DNA of 64,000 nucleotides from Methylibium sp. (GTDB taxonomy: Bacteria > Pseudomonadota > Gammaproteobacteria > Burkholderiales > Burkholderiaceae_C): assembly GCA_013824165.1 (NCBI GenBank), contig PNNH01000102.1, positions 1 through 64,000 of the forward strand, written 5' to 3'. The notes under the pieces are model-generated. The model was not told the DNA's origin. It ran no database searches and saw nothing but the letters and a program-made list of their open reading frames with translations. Of the stretch, positions 14,966 to 23,503 are shown in pieces (within the stretch, counting starts at the first letter, position 1; each line of letters begins with the position of its first letter). Both the position numbers and the translations under genes were made by a program.

Positions 14966-16511
14966 TTACGGCACTGTGCGGCGGTTCGGTCACGGCGGTC
15001 GTCGCGTCGCACTCGGCGGGGCTCTTGGTTTGCTCGTGAGTGCCGTCTGGGCGCAGTCGAGCCAGTCAGTCGGGGCTGCTCCGGTGGGGTCTAGTATCCA
15101 GGCACGACTTTCCGTGTCCCAGTCCTTCACGGACAACCTGCGGCTGAGCGATGAATCGCAGCAGGACAAGGCCTTTATCACGACTGTTTCGCCAGGGCTG
15201 AACGTGGTGAGCCGGTCCGGCTTCTTGCGCGGTTCACTGGACTACTCGCTCAACGGCTTGCTGTACATGAAGACGGCCCAGCGCGACCAAGTCCAGCAAG
15301 CGCTCAGCGCGCAGGCCACCCTAGAAGCCGTGCCGAACTGGTTCTTCATCGATGGCCGGGCGAGCATCGGACAGCAGGCGATCTCGGCCTTCGGCGTGGC
15401 AGCGGCCGACTCCAATCTGGTGAACGCCAACCGCACTGAAGTCGCAAGTCTGAGCTTGTCGCCCTATGTGCGTGGGCGTGCTGCGGGCCTGGTTGACTAC
15501 GAATTGCGTTCGGAGACTCTCGAGACGCGGGCCAAGGACACCCAGATTGGCGATGCAAGCACGCGCAGCGCCTTGCTGAGCCTGAAGGGTGTCGGAGATG
15601 GTCGTGCGCTCAACTGGAGCGCTACATTGCGCGACCAGCAGTCGCAGCCGCGCTCCGGCCGCGATACGCAGACCCTAAGTGCCAGCCTGGGACTCACCTA
15701 TCGCCCTGACATCGACTGGCGCTTGGGTGCGAACGCTGGGCGCGAGCGCAGCGACCTGCAGAGTGCGGCGGCCCGCACCGGCCCGACCTATGGCCTGAGT
15801 GCCGTATGGACGCCGGGGCCTCGCACGAAGCTGGACATGAACTGGTCTCACCAGGTGTACGGCAGCACGCATGGATTTGTGTTCGAGCACCGGATGGCCA
15901 GGACCGTCTGGCGCTACTCCGACACGCGAGCCGTGACGACTGCGTTTCAAGGCGGTAGCGGCGCTCAAAGCAACTACGACCTGCTGTTCCTGCAGTTTGC
16001 GGCGATCGAACCCGATCCCGTCAAGCGCGACATCCTGGTGCGACAGTATTTGCAGAGCCTCGGCCTGGGTTCAGGCTCCACCACCACGACGGGCTTCCTG
16101 AGCAGTTCCTCGAATCTGACCCGGCGCCAGGACCTCTCGATGTCCTGGCAGAACCAGTTGACCACCGTGACCCTCAGTGTCAATCAAAGCAACAGCCGTA
16201 GACTCGATCCCAATGACGGTACGGCCGACGATCTGTCGCGGTCATCGGGTGTGCTGCAGCGCGGCTATTCACTGAGCTTGGCGCACAGGCTCAATCCGCA
16301 GCACACCTTGTCGGCAACTCTTCAGCAGACACAAAGCCGTGGAGATCTGTCCAGCCAGGCGACGGACCTGAAGTCGATCACGGCCAACTGGAATGCAAAG
16401 CTGGGCCGGCGTTCGTCAATCCAGCTGGGATCGCGGCACAGCAACTTCGACAGCGTCTCGCGCCGCTACCGCGAGAACTCCGTGTTTGCCACTTTCATTC
16501 AGCAGTTCTAG
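14940..16511 (+). CDS. XrtA-system outer-membrane beta-barrel protein (TIGR03016-like)
   Basis: A protein of about 523 residues, predicted to be an outer-membrane barrel of the PEP-CTERM-associated family. A signal peptide occupies about 20-42 (VALGGALGLLVSAVWAQ). The rest consists of alternating polar/hydrophobic strands such as SVSQSFTDNLRLSDESQ, SLDYSLNGLLYMK and LSMSWQNQLTTVTLSVNQS, ending in SVFATFIQQF with the C-terminal Phe typical of barrel proteins. It may be the outer-membrane partner for chain secretion. The start is placed at the ATG at 14940, inside the kinase gene; ATG 14946 is an alternative. The longer frame from 14865 reads out of phase through the Gly-Tyr repeat and is unlikely. 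Confidence 0.88.
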   Translation: MKMQPAKLDYGTVRRFGHGGRRVALGGALGLLVSAVWAQSSQSVGAAPVGSSIQARLSVSQSFTDNLRLSDESQQDKAFITTVSPGLNVVSRSGFLRGSLDYSLNGLLYMKTAQRDQVQQALSAQATLEAVPNWFFIDGRASIGQQAISAFGVAAADSNLVNANRTEVASLSLSPYVRGRAAGLVDYELRSETLETRAKDTQIGDASTRSALLSLKGVGDGRALNWSATLRDQQSQPRSGRDTQTLSASLGLTYRPDIDWRLGANAGRERSDLQSAAARTGPTYGLSAVWTPGPRTKLDMNWSHQVYGSTHGFVFEHRMARTVWRYSDTRAVTTAFQGGSGAQSNYDLLFLQFAAIEPDPVKRDILVRQYLQSLGLGSGSTTTTGFLSSSSNLTRRQDLSMSWQNQLTTVTLSVNQSNSRRLDPNDGTADDLSRSSGVLQRGYSLSLAHRLNPQHTLSATLQQTQSRGDLSSQATDLKSITANWNAKLGRRSSIQLGSRHSNFDSVSRRYRENSVFATFIQQF

Positions 16512-16514
16512 CCC

Positions 16515-17603
16515 ATGTATGAAGCTTTCTACGGGCTGAGCAGCAAGCCTTTCCAGCTCAGTCCTGATCCGAATTTCTATTTCGGCAGCAAGCAGCATCG
16601 CCGCGCCAAGGCCTATCTCGACTACGGCGTTTTGCGCAATGACGGTTTCATCGTCATCACTGGCGAGATCGGTGCGGGCAAGACCACGCTGTTGCGCGGC
16701 CTGCTGGACAGCCTGAACCGCAGCAATGTCGTGATTGGCAACCTGGTGACGACCCAACTCGACGCGGAAGACACGCTGCGCATGGTCGGCGCTGCCTTCG
16801 GTGTGCGGGTCAAGGACCTGCCGAAGTCCGAGCTGCTGATGACGTTGGAGGCCTTCTTCGTCAGCCAGGTCAGCCAAGGCAAGCGTTGCCTGCTGGTGGT
16901 GGACGAGGCACAGAACCTGTCTGCCCGGGCGGTCGAGGAATTGCGCATGTTGTCGAACTTTCAGTTCGGCAACCAGTCGCTGCTGCAGACCTTTCTGGTT
17001 GGGCAGCCAGAGTTTCGCAACATCCTTCAGCGCCCGGAGATGGAGCAGTTTCGCCAGCGTGTCGCGGCGACCTGTCATATCGGCCCGCTGGACGAGGACG
17101 AGACCAAGGGCTATATCGAGCACCGCCTCAAGTGCGCCGGCAGCAACGGCAAGCCGACCTTTGATGTCGAGGCCTTTCCGGCGATCTTCCGTGCCACCAA
17201 CGGCATCCCGCGGCGCATCAACACCTTGTGTGACCGTCTGCTGCTCCTGGGCTTCATGGCGGGGCGAGCCCACCTGACGCTCGACGATGTGCAGGAAGTA
17301 TTGCTCGATATGGCGCAGGAGAGCGAAGTGCCGCTCAAGTCGCCGGCCACTAACGCCGATGCTGCACAGCATGGGCTGCATGGTGCAGCGCTGGACCTGG
17401 ATCTGTCCCGACTCAAGCTTGAAGACCTGGGCGGCTTGTCTGCCGAGATCGGCGCCCTGGGGCAGGATCAGTTGGCCGACCGTTTGGCACGTATGGAAAG
17501 CAGCCTGGTGCGCCTTGAGCGCATGAACCTGCAGACCCTGGCGCTGATGCAGAAGTTCGTGGACGCTGTCACGCGTTCCTCATCGACCGAGAACAAGCAA
17601 TGA
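16515..17603 (+). CDS. XrtA-system-associated ATPase (ExeA/MshM-like)
   Basis: A 362-residue AAA ATPase of the ExeA-like group, matching the XrtA/PEP-CTERM ATPase family (TIGR03015). The N-terminus MYEAFYGLSSKPFQLSPDPN is diagnostic. Walker A is GEIGAGKTT (50-58) and Walker B is LLVVDEAQNL (126-135). The arginine-rich sensor region includes NGIPRRINTLCDRLLLLG. The last 80 residues are less conserved. It lies 3 bases after the barrel gene and overlaps wecB by 4 bases (ATGA), a sign of tight operon structure. Its mechanical role in polysaccharide or protein export is not established. Confidence 0.93.
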   Translation: MYEAFYGLSSKPFQLSPDPNFYFGSKQHRRAKAYLDYGVLRNDGFIVITGEIGAGKTTLLRGLLDSLNRSNVVIGNLVTTQLDAEDTLRMVGAAFGVRVKDLPKSELLMTLEAFFVSQVSQGKRCLLVVDEAQNLSARAVEELRMLSNFQFGNQSLLQTFLVGQPEFRNILQRPEMEQFRQRVAATCHIGPLDEDETKGYIEHRLKCAGSNGKPTFDVEAFPAIFRATNGIPRRINTLCDRLLLLGFMAGRAHLTLDDVQEVLLDMAQESEVPLKSPATNADAAQHGLHGAALDLDLSRLKLEDLGGLSAEIGALGQDQLADRLARMESSLVRLERMNLQTLALMQKFVDAVTRSSSTENKQ

Positions 17604-18745
17604 CCGAAGCAGTGAAGACCCTGGCCCCCGTGATGTGCGTGGTCGGGGCGCGGCCCAATTTCATGAAGATGGCGCCCATCTTGCGTGCGCTCGCCTCGCA
17701 TGAGCCGCCCATTCCCGCATTGCTCCTGCATACCGGCCAGCATTACGACACCGACATGAGCAAGAAGCTCTTTGTCGACCTGGGTCTGCCGCAGCCGGAC
17801 ATCAATCTTGAGGTGGGCTCCGGCAGCCATGCCGTGCAGACGGCAGAAGTCATGAAGCGCTTCGAGCCGACGCTGGACGAACACAAGCCGTCCTGCGTGC
17901 TGGTGGTCGGCGACGTCAACTCGACGCTGGCCTGCACGCTGGTGGCGGTCAAGAAGGGCGTGTCGGTGGCGCACGTTGAGGCGGGCCTGCGCAGCTACGA
18001 CCGCAAGATGCCGGAAGAAATCAACCGGCTGCTGACGGATCAAGTGGCTGACCGCCTCTACACCACCGAACGCAGCGCCGCCGACAACCTGGCGCGCGAG
18101 GGCATTGATCTGGCGCGGGTCTGCTTTGCCGGCAATGTGATGATTGACTCGGTCGAAGCCAGCCGCGCCCATGCCCGACCGGCGGCACAGACGCTGCGTG
18201 ATCATTCGCTCGATCCGGCTCTGGTGGCCGGCCGCTACGGTGTGGTGACGCTGCATCGGCCGTCCAATGTCGACGATCCGCAGACGCTCAAGCACTTGCT
18301 GGATCTGCTGGCCCAGGTCTCGCGTGACCTGCCGCTGGTTTTCGCGATGCATCCGCGCACCCGCAGCAATATCGAACGCTTCGGCTTGCAGGCACTGCTC
18401 GACCCGGCGCGCGTGGCTGTGTTGCCGCCGCAGGGCTATCTGGAGATGCAGGGCCTGATGGGCGGCGCCACGCTGGTGCTGACCGACTCCGGCGGCCTCC
18501 AGGAAGAAACCACTGCGCTCGGCGTGCCTTGCCTGACGCTGCGCGAGAACACCGAACGACCCATCACGGTGGAGCAGGGCACCAACACCTTGATCGGCCT
18601 GGACGGTGCCGCCTTGCTGGCGGGTGTGGCCGAGATCCTGGCCGGCAAGGGCAAGCAAGGGCGCGTTCCCGAGTTCTGGGATGGCCATGCAGCCGAGCGC
18701 ATTGCTGCCGACCTGTACCAATGGTTGACCCCGGCGAGTGCCTGA
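17600..18745 (+). CDS. wecB: UDP-N-acetylglucosamine 2-epimerase (non-hydrolysing)
   Basis: Interconverts UDP-GlcNAc and UDP-ManNAc in the cytoplasm and supplies ManNAc or ManNAcA precursors for the polymer. Length is 381 residues, standard for the family. Visible motifs are VVGARPNFMKMAPILRAL at the N-terminus, LLHTGQHYDTDMS, VVGDVNSTLA, HVEAGLRS, the catalytic-site HRPSNVD, and the UDP-binding LTDSGGLQEETTALGVP near the C-terminus. The ATG overlaps the preceding stop by 4 bases. With the TviB-like dehydrogenase downstream it could lead to aminouronic acids. Confidence 0.95.
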   Translation: MTEAVKTLAPVMCVVGARPNFMKMAPILRALASHEPPIPALLLHTGQHYDTDMSKKLFVDLGLPQPDINLEVGSGSHAVQTAEVMKRFEPTLDEHKPSCVLVVGDVNSTLACTLVAVKKGVSVAHVEAGLRSYDRKMPEEINRLLTDQVADRLYTTERSAADNLAREGIDLARVCFAGNVMIDSVEASRAHARPAAQTLRDHSLDPALVAGRYGVVTLHRPSNVDDPQTLKHLLDLLAQVSRDLPLVFAMHPRTRSNIERFGLQALLDPARVAVLPPQGYLEMQGLMGGATLVLTDSGGLQEETTALGVPCLTLRENTERPITVEQGTNTLIGLDGAALLAGVAEILAGKGKQGRVPEFWDGHAAERIAADLYQWLTPASA

Positions 18746-18757
18746 GGATCTGCTGCC

Positions 18758-19633
18758 ATGCTGATGCCGACTCGACAGCCGCTGCTGCGCAACGCGATGA
18801 CGATCGACGTGGAGGACTACTTCCAGGTGTCGGCCTTCGCGCCCTACATCGCCCGCGGTGACTGGGATGCCCGCGAGTGCCGCGTGGAGCGCAATGTCGA
18901 CCGCATCCTCGCGCTGCTGGCGGACAACAAGACGCATGCCACCTTCTTCACATTGGGTTGGGTGGCCGAACGCTACCCGTCCCTGGTGCGGCGCATCGTG
19001 GCGGGCGGGCACGAGCTGGCGAGCCATGGCTATGGGCACGAGCGTGCCAGTGACCTGACACCCGAGGCCTTCCGTGCCGACGTCAGCCGAGCCAAGGCCT
19101 TGCTTGAGGATCTGGGTGGCCAGCCGGTTCTGGGCTACCGCGCCCCGAGCTTCTCGATCGGCAAGAGCAATCTGTGGGCCTTCGATGTGCTGCTGGAAAC
19201 TGGGCACCGTTACAGCTCCAGCGTCTACCCGATCCAGCATGACCACTACGGCATGCCTGATTCGCCGCGCTTTGCCTATCCGGTGCGCGAAGGCCTGCTG
19301 GAGGTGCCGGTGACCACGCTGCGCCTGGGCGGTCGGAATCTGCCATCCAGCGGCGGGGGCTATTTCCGCCTGCTTCCCTATGCGCTGTCGCGCTGGCTGA
19401 TCGAGCAGGTCAACCGCCGAGACCAGCAATCGGCGGTGTTCTATTTCCACCCCTGGGAAATCGACTCAGAGCAACCACGCATTGCCGGCATCGATGCCAA
19501 GACGCGCTTCCGACATTACGTGAACATTGCGCGCACCGAGGCTCGCATCGCGCAGTTGCTGCAGGACTTCGCCTGGGGGCGCATGGACGAAATCTTCCTG
19601 CCCTCGCACGCGAACGAGGTGCGGTTTGTCTGA
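18758..19633 (+). CDS. XrtA-system polysaccharide deacetylase (NodB + DUF3473)
   Basis: A 291-residue carbohydrate esterase-4-like protein. The catalytic NodB motifs are TIDVEDYFQV (metal/base Asp pair), the metal-binding SHGYGHE and GYRAPSFSIG. The C-terminal part (YFHPWEIDSEQPRI and beyond) matches the DUF3473 extension found on XrtA-locus deacetylases. No signal peptide is seen, so it may act on lipid-linked intermediates in the cytoplasm. A second in-frame ATG at 18797 begins right at the catalytic domain and is a possible start, but 18758 is kept. It overlaps the next gene by 8 bases. Confidence 0.93.
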   Translation: MLMPTRQPLLRNAMTIDVEDYFQVSAFAPYIARGDWDARECRVERNVDRILALLADNKTHATFFTLGWVAERYPSLVRRIVAGGHELASHGYGHERASDLTPEAFRADVSRAKALLEDLGGQPVLGYRAPSFSIGKSNLWAFDVLLETGHRYSSSVYPIQHDHYGMPDSPRFAYPVREGLLEVPVTTLRLGGRNLPSSGGGYFRLLPYALSRWLIEQVNRRDQQSAVFYFHPWEIDSEQPRIAGIDAKTRFRHYVNIARTEARIAQLLQDFAWGRMDEIFLPSHANEVRFV

Positions 19634-20681
19634 CGGCTCCGGGCTTCGCATCAAGCGACTGCTTGCGGATGATGCTTCGACAGCGGCGCGGTGGGATGCC
19701 TTTGTCATGGCGAATGCCCAGAGCAGCTTCTTTCATCGCGCGGGTTGGCAGGCCGTCATTCGCGATGCATTCGGGCATGAGACCTATTTTCTGTTCGCCG
19801 AATCGACCGCCGGGGACATCGTCGGCGTCTTGCCGCTGGCGCATATCTCTAGCCTGTTGTTTGGCAAGTCGCTGATCGGGCTGCCTTTTGCAGCCTATGG
19901 CGGCGTTGCTGCTGACGACTCGGTAGCTGCTGAGGCCCTTGAGCAGGCCGCCTCTCGCTTGGCCCGCGAGCTGGGTACCGACTATCTTGAGCTGCGCAAC
20001 CAGAGCCTGCGCCACGAGAACTGGCCCACGCAGGACTTGTATGTGACCTTCAAGCGCCAGATCCCTGCCGTGCTGGACGACAAGATGCTCAGCATTCCGC
20101 AGAAGCGGCGCAACATGGTGCGCAAGGCCCTCAAGCTGGGCCTGCGCGCTGTAGTCGACGACAGCCTCGAGAATTTTTACCCGGTGTTTTCCGAGAACGC
20201 GCGCAACCACGGTACGCCGGTGCTGCCGGCGCGCTATTTCCGACGCCTCAAGCAGGAGTTCGGGGCCGACTGCGAGATACAGTCTGTTCACAACGCCGAA
20301 GGGCGCTGTATCTCCAGCATCCTGTGTTTCTACTTCAAAGGCGAGGTGCTGGCCTACTACGCTGGCGAGTCGCTGGCGGCACGCAATACCGCTGCGAATG
20401 ACCTCAAGTACTGGTCGTTGATGTGCCGTGCTGCCCAGCGCGGCTGCCAGGTTTTTGACCTGGGACGCAGCAAGAAGGGCACCGGTTCTTTCGAGTTCAA
20501 GCGTCTGTGGGAGTTCGAGCCGCACCAACTGCACTATCAGTACGACCTGATCACGCGCGACAGCATTCCCCAGAACAATCCGATGAACAAGAAGTACCGC
20601 TTGTTGATCGCAGGCTGGAAGCGGCTGCCGCTTCCAGTGGCTGAACTGCTCGGGCCAATGCTGGTGCGGAACCTGGGTTGA
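19626..20681 (+). CDS. FemAB-related protein, XrtA/PEP-CTERM system
   Basis: About 351 residues of the FemAB-like GNAT-fold family (TIGR03019 type). FemA/B enzymes transfer amino acids from aminoacyl-tRNA to a peptidoglycan precursor amine; here the acceptor is probably an amino sugar of the polymer, which is inference. Characteristic stretches are SFFHRAGWQAVIRDAFG, the basic loop IPQKRRNMVRKALKLGL, YFRRLKQEFGADCEI and GRSKKGTGSFEFKRLWEFE. The only sensible start is TTG at 19626, preceded by GAGGTG and overlapping the previous stop; the longer open frame from 19527 is a shadow of the deacetylase. TTG starts are uncommon, so the exact start is uncertain. Confidence 0.88.
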   Translation: MSDGSGLRIKRLLADDASTAARWDAFVMANAQSSFFHRAGWQAVIRDAFGHETYFLFAESTAGDIVGVLPLAHISSLLFGKSLIGLPFAAYGGVAADDSVAAEALEQAASRLARELGTDYLELRNQSLRHENWPTQDLYVTFKRQIPAVLDDKMLSIPQKRRNMVRKALKLGLRAVVDDSLENFYPVFSENARNHGTPVLPARYFRRLKQEFGADCEIQSVHNAEGRCISSILCFYFKGEVLAYYAGESLAARNTAANDLKYWSLMCRAAQRGCQVFDLGRSKKGTGSFEFKRLWEFEPHQLHYQYDLITRDSIPQNNPMNKKYRLLIAGWKRLPLPVAELLGPMLVRNLG

Positions 20682-20684
20682 GGC

Positions 20685-21902
20685 ATGGCCACCTTGCTGT
20701 TCCTCGTGCATCGGCTGCCCTATCCGCTCCACAAGGGCGACAAGGTCCGCTCCTATCATCTGTTGCGCCACCTGCAGCAGGAGCACCGCGTGTTTTTGGG
20801 GACCTTTATCGACGATCCGGCCGACGAGCAGCATCTGCCAGAAATGGAAACCCTGTGCCCGGATCTGTTCGTCGCGCGCATCGACGCGCGCACGGCCCGA
20901 CTGCGCTCCCTGGGCAGCCTGTTTCGCCGCGAGCCGATGACACTGGGCTATTACCGGGATCGCTCGATGAGCGCCTGGGTTGCTTCGGTGATGGCCCAGC
21001 ACCACATCGACAAGACCGTTGTGTTCTCGTCGGCCATGGCGCAGTACGCGCCGGCGGGCGTGCCGATGCTGGTCGACTTCGTCGACCTGGACTCCGCGAA
21101 GTGGGCCCAGTTTGCGCCGGCGCACTCCTGGCCCATGTCCTGGGTCTATGAGCGTGAAAGCCGGGTGCTGCTCGACTACGAACGACAGGTGGCAGCGGCA
21201 GCTGAACATGCTTTCTTCGTGACGCCGCATGAGTTGGCCCTGTTCGACAGCCATGCGCCGGAGTGCCGCGGTCGCGCCAAAGTGCTGCGCAATGGGGTCG
21301 ATTCCAGCTACTTCCAGCCCCTGGACAGCCGCGCCAGTCCCTATGCCGCTCAGGAGGTGCCCGTGATCTTCACCGGCGCGATGGACTACTGGCCCAATGT
21401 CGATGCGGTGACTTGGTTTGCGCAAGACATGCTGCCGCGGCTGAGGCAGCGCTGGCCGACCTTGCGCTTCTATATCGTCGGGCGCAGCCCGGTGCGGCAG
21501 GTCCAGGCCTTGGCTAGCGATGGCGTCGTGGTGACCGGCACGGTTGATGACGTTCGCCCCTACCTGCAACATGCGCGTGCCGTGGTCGCGCCGTTGCGCG
21601 TGGCTCGTGGCATTCAGAACAAGATTCTCGAGGCGATGGCCATGGCACAAGCCGTCGTCACGACGCCCTCGTGTGCTGACGCTGTCGGTGCTACGGAAGC
21701 TCAGGGCTTGCTGCGTGCCAGCGATGCCGAGGGCTTCGTCAAGGAGGTCGACCTGGTGCTTCAGCGTGGCAGTGCGCAGGCCCGACAGCTTGGACAGGCC
21801 GCGCGTCAGTTCGTGCTTTCTCACTGCCGCTGGGATACCCAGTTGCAACCGCTTGATCGTTATCTGGGGCTGTCTTTGCCTGAAGGAGTTGCCCAGTGTT
21901 GA
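20685..21902 (+). CDS. Glycosyltransferase, XrtA/PEP-CTERM system (TIGR03087-like)
   Basis: A 405-residue GT4-type (GT-B fold) sugar transferase that builds the repeat unit on the cytoplasmic face. The N-terminus has FLVHRLPYPLHKGDKVRSYH, with the glycine-rich donor loop replaced by the KGDK motif typical of this family. A central VIFTGAMDYWPNVDAV, and RGIQNKILEAMAMAQAVVTT in the C-terminal nucleotide-sugar site (Glu of the E-x7-E region), support the assignment. It starts 3 bases after the FemAB gene and overlaps xrtA by 7 bases. Confidence 0.93.
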   Translation: MATLLFLVHRLPYPLHKGDKVRSYHLLRHLQQEHRVFLGTFIDDPADEQHLPEMETLCPDLFVARIDARTARLRSLGSLFRREPMTLGYYRDRSMSAWVASVMAQHHIDKTVVFSSAMAQYAPAGVPMLVDFVDLDSAKWAQFAPAHSWPMSWVYERESRVLLDYERQVAAAAEHAFFVTPHELALFDSHAPECRGRAKVLRNGVDSSYFQPLDSRASPYAAQEVPVIFTGAMDYWPNVDAVTWFAQDMLPRLRQRWPTLRFYIVGRSPVRQVQALASDGVVVTGTVDDVRPYLQHARAVVAPLRVARGIQNKILEAMAMAQAVVTTPSCADAVGATEAQGLLRASDAEGFVKEVDLVLQRGSAQARQLGQAARQFVLSHCRWDTQLQPLDRYLGLSLPEGVAQC

Positions 21903-23491
21903 ATCCAAAGTCCGAGTCGACCGACATCGCGCGTGCCTGGCGGCAAGCAGGGCCGGCTTTCTTGCTCATGCTGGTGGCGCTCTTTGCGTTGTACTGGGGC
22001 AGCTTCAGCAGCATGGTCGGCCTGTGGATGGGCTCCGAGAACTACGCGCATGCCGTTGTGGTGCCGCCCATTTCGCTGTGGCTGATCTGGCAACGCCGGC
22101 GCGAACTGCTGGCCATGTCGCCTGCGCCATCGCCGTGGTTCCTTGTCCTGTTGCTGGCACTGTCGCTCGCCTGGCTGGTTGGCGATCTGAGTCAGACCAA
22201 TGCACTCACCCACTTCACGGTGGTCCTGATGCTGGTGACGCTGGTGCCTGCGGTGCTCGGCCTGCAGGTAGCCAAGCTTCTGGTGTTCCCGCTCGCCTTC
22301 CTGTTCTTCGCCGTGCCCTTTGGCGAATTCCTGTTCCCGGTGATGATGGACGCCACAGCCGATTTCACGGTCGCTGCGCTGCGTCTTACCGGTGTGCCGG
22401 TCTACCGCGAAGGCCTCCAGTTCGTCATCCCCTCGGGCAACTGGTCGGTCATCGAGGCCTGCAGTGGTCTGCGCTATCTGATTGCATCACTGATGGTGGG
22501 CGCGCTGTTCGGCTACCTGAACTACCGCAGCCTGAGCAAGCGGCTGCTGTTCTTCGGTGTGTCCATCATCGTGCCGCTGCTGGCGAACTGGGTGCGCGCC
22601 TACATGATCGTGATGATCGGCCATCTGTCGGGCAACAAACTCGCGGTTGGAGTCGACCACCTGATCTATGGCTGGGTCTTCTTCGGTGTGGTGATGCTGC
22701 TGATGTTCGTGATCGGCAGCCGCTTTGCCGACAACAACGGACAGCCCGAGGCGGCGGTGACCGCGTCTGCGCAGGTGCCGGTCTCGCAGGCCAGAGCATC
22801 TTCCTCATCCTCGGCGCTCTTGCTGTTGACCTTGGCGACCGCGGCAGTGTTGGCCGTTCCGCATCTGGTCATGGCGGGCCTGCATCGCACTGAATCGACC
22901 GCGCAGCCCAGGCTGGCTGCGCTGCAGACCTTGTCGACGGGTTGGCAGCCCTTGGATGGCATGCCCGGCACGCCCTGGGAGCCTGAGTTCCTGCCGCCTG
23001 CGGCCGTGTTGCAGCAGGCCTTCAAGGGCGAGGGTGGTGCCACCGTCGGCCTGTATGTCGGCTATTACCGGAATCAGGACAGCAGTAGCAAGCTGGTCAG
23101 CTCGCAGAACATGCTGGTACGCAGCAAGAACGAACGCTGGACCCAGATGCACAGCGGCTCGGCACGCGTCGAGCTTGACGGTGCGCCGCTGCAGTTCAAC
23201 GAGAGCGAGTTGCGCACGGCATTGATCATGGGCAGCGAACAGCGACTGATTCTGTGGCAGCTCTACTGGGTCAATGGAAGTTGGACACACAGCAATGCGC
23301 AGGCCAAGCTTTTCGGCGCGCTACATCGCTTGATGGGCCGTGGCGACGATGGAGCTTCGGTAGTTTTCTACGCAGACAAAGCTTCTCCCGCTGGCGCGCA
23401 GCAGGTTCTTTCGACATTTGTGCGTGAGAATCTCTCCGTCATAGAAAAACAGCTACGCCGCACACGCGGCGACGATATTGCAATCAACTAA
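21896..23491 (+). CDS. xrtA: Exosortase A fused to an EpsI domain
   Basis: A 531-residue multi-pass inner-membrane transpeptidase/protease thought to process PEP-CTERM tags. The exosortase part (about 15-290) has many transmembrane helices and the three catalytic residues: Cys189 in EACSGLRYL, Arg234 in LLANWVRAYM and His255 in VGVDHLIYGW. A linker near 275-290 leads to another hydrophobic helix, then a periplasmic EpsI (DUF3485) domain to the end, with LDGMPGTPWEPEF, VGLYVGYYRNQDSSSK and LWQLYWVNGSWT. In some species EpsI is a separate gene. The GTG at 21896 is followed by TTG; both could serve, and GTG keeps the overlap with the upstream gene. This is the hallmark gene of the locus. Confidence 0.96.
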   Translation: MLNPKSESTDIARAWRQAGPAFLLMLVALFALYWGSFSSMVGLWMGSENYAHAVVVPPISLWLIWQRRRELLAMSPAPSPWFLVLLLALSLAWLVGDLSQTNALTHFTVVLMLVTLVPAVLGLQVAKLLVFPLAFLFFAVPFGEFLFPVMMDATADFTVAALRLTGVPVYREGLQFVIPSGNWSVIEACSGLRYLIASLMVGALFGYLNYRSLSKRLLFFGVSIIVPLLANWVRAYMIVMIGHLSGNKLAVGVDHLIYGWVFFGVVMLLMFVIGSRFADNNGQPEAAVTASAQVPVSQARASSSSSALLLLTLATAAVLAVPHLVMAGLHRTESTAQPRLAALQTLSTGWQPLDGMPGTPWEPEFLPPAAVLQQAFKGEGGATVGLYVGYYRNQDSSSKLVSSQNMLVRSKNERWTQMHSGSARVELDGAPLQFNESELRTALIMGSEQRLILWQLYWVNGSWTHSNAQAKLFGALHRLMGRGDDGASVVFYADKASPAGAQQVLSTFVRENLSVIEKQLRRTRGDDIAIN

Positions 23492-23503
23492 CGGAACAAT
23501 CAG

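Noticed and set aside
17468-19450. 660-codon open frame on the minus strand
   Set aside because: It is antisense to wecB and the deacetylase, both clear family members; composition is His/Gln/Arg-rich shadow sequence.
19410-21908. 832-codon open frame on the minus strand
   Set aside because: It is antisense to the FemAB and glycosyltransferase genes. Length alone is not evidence at this GC content.
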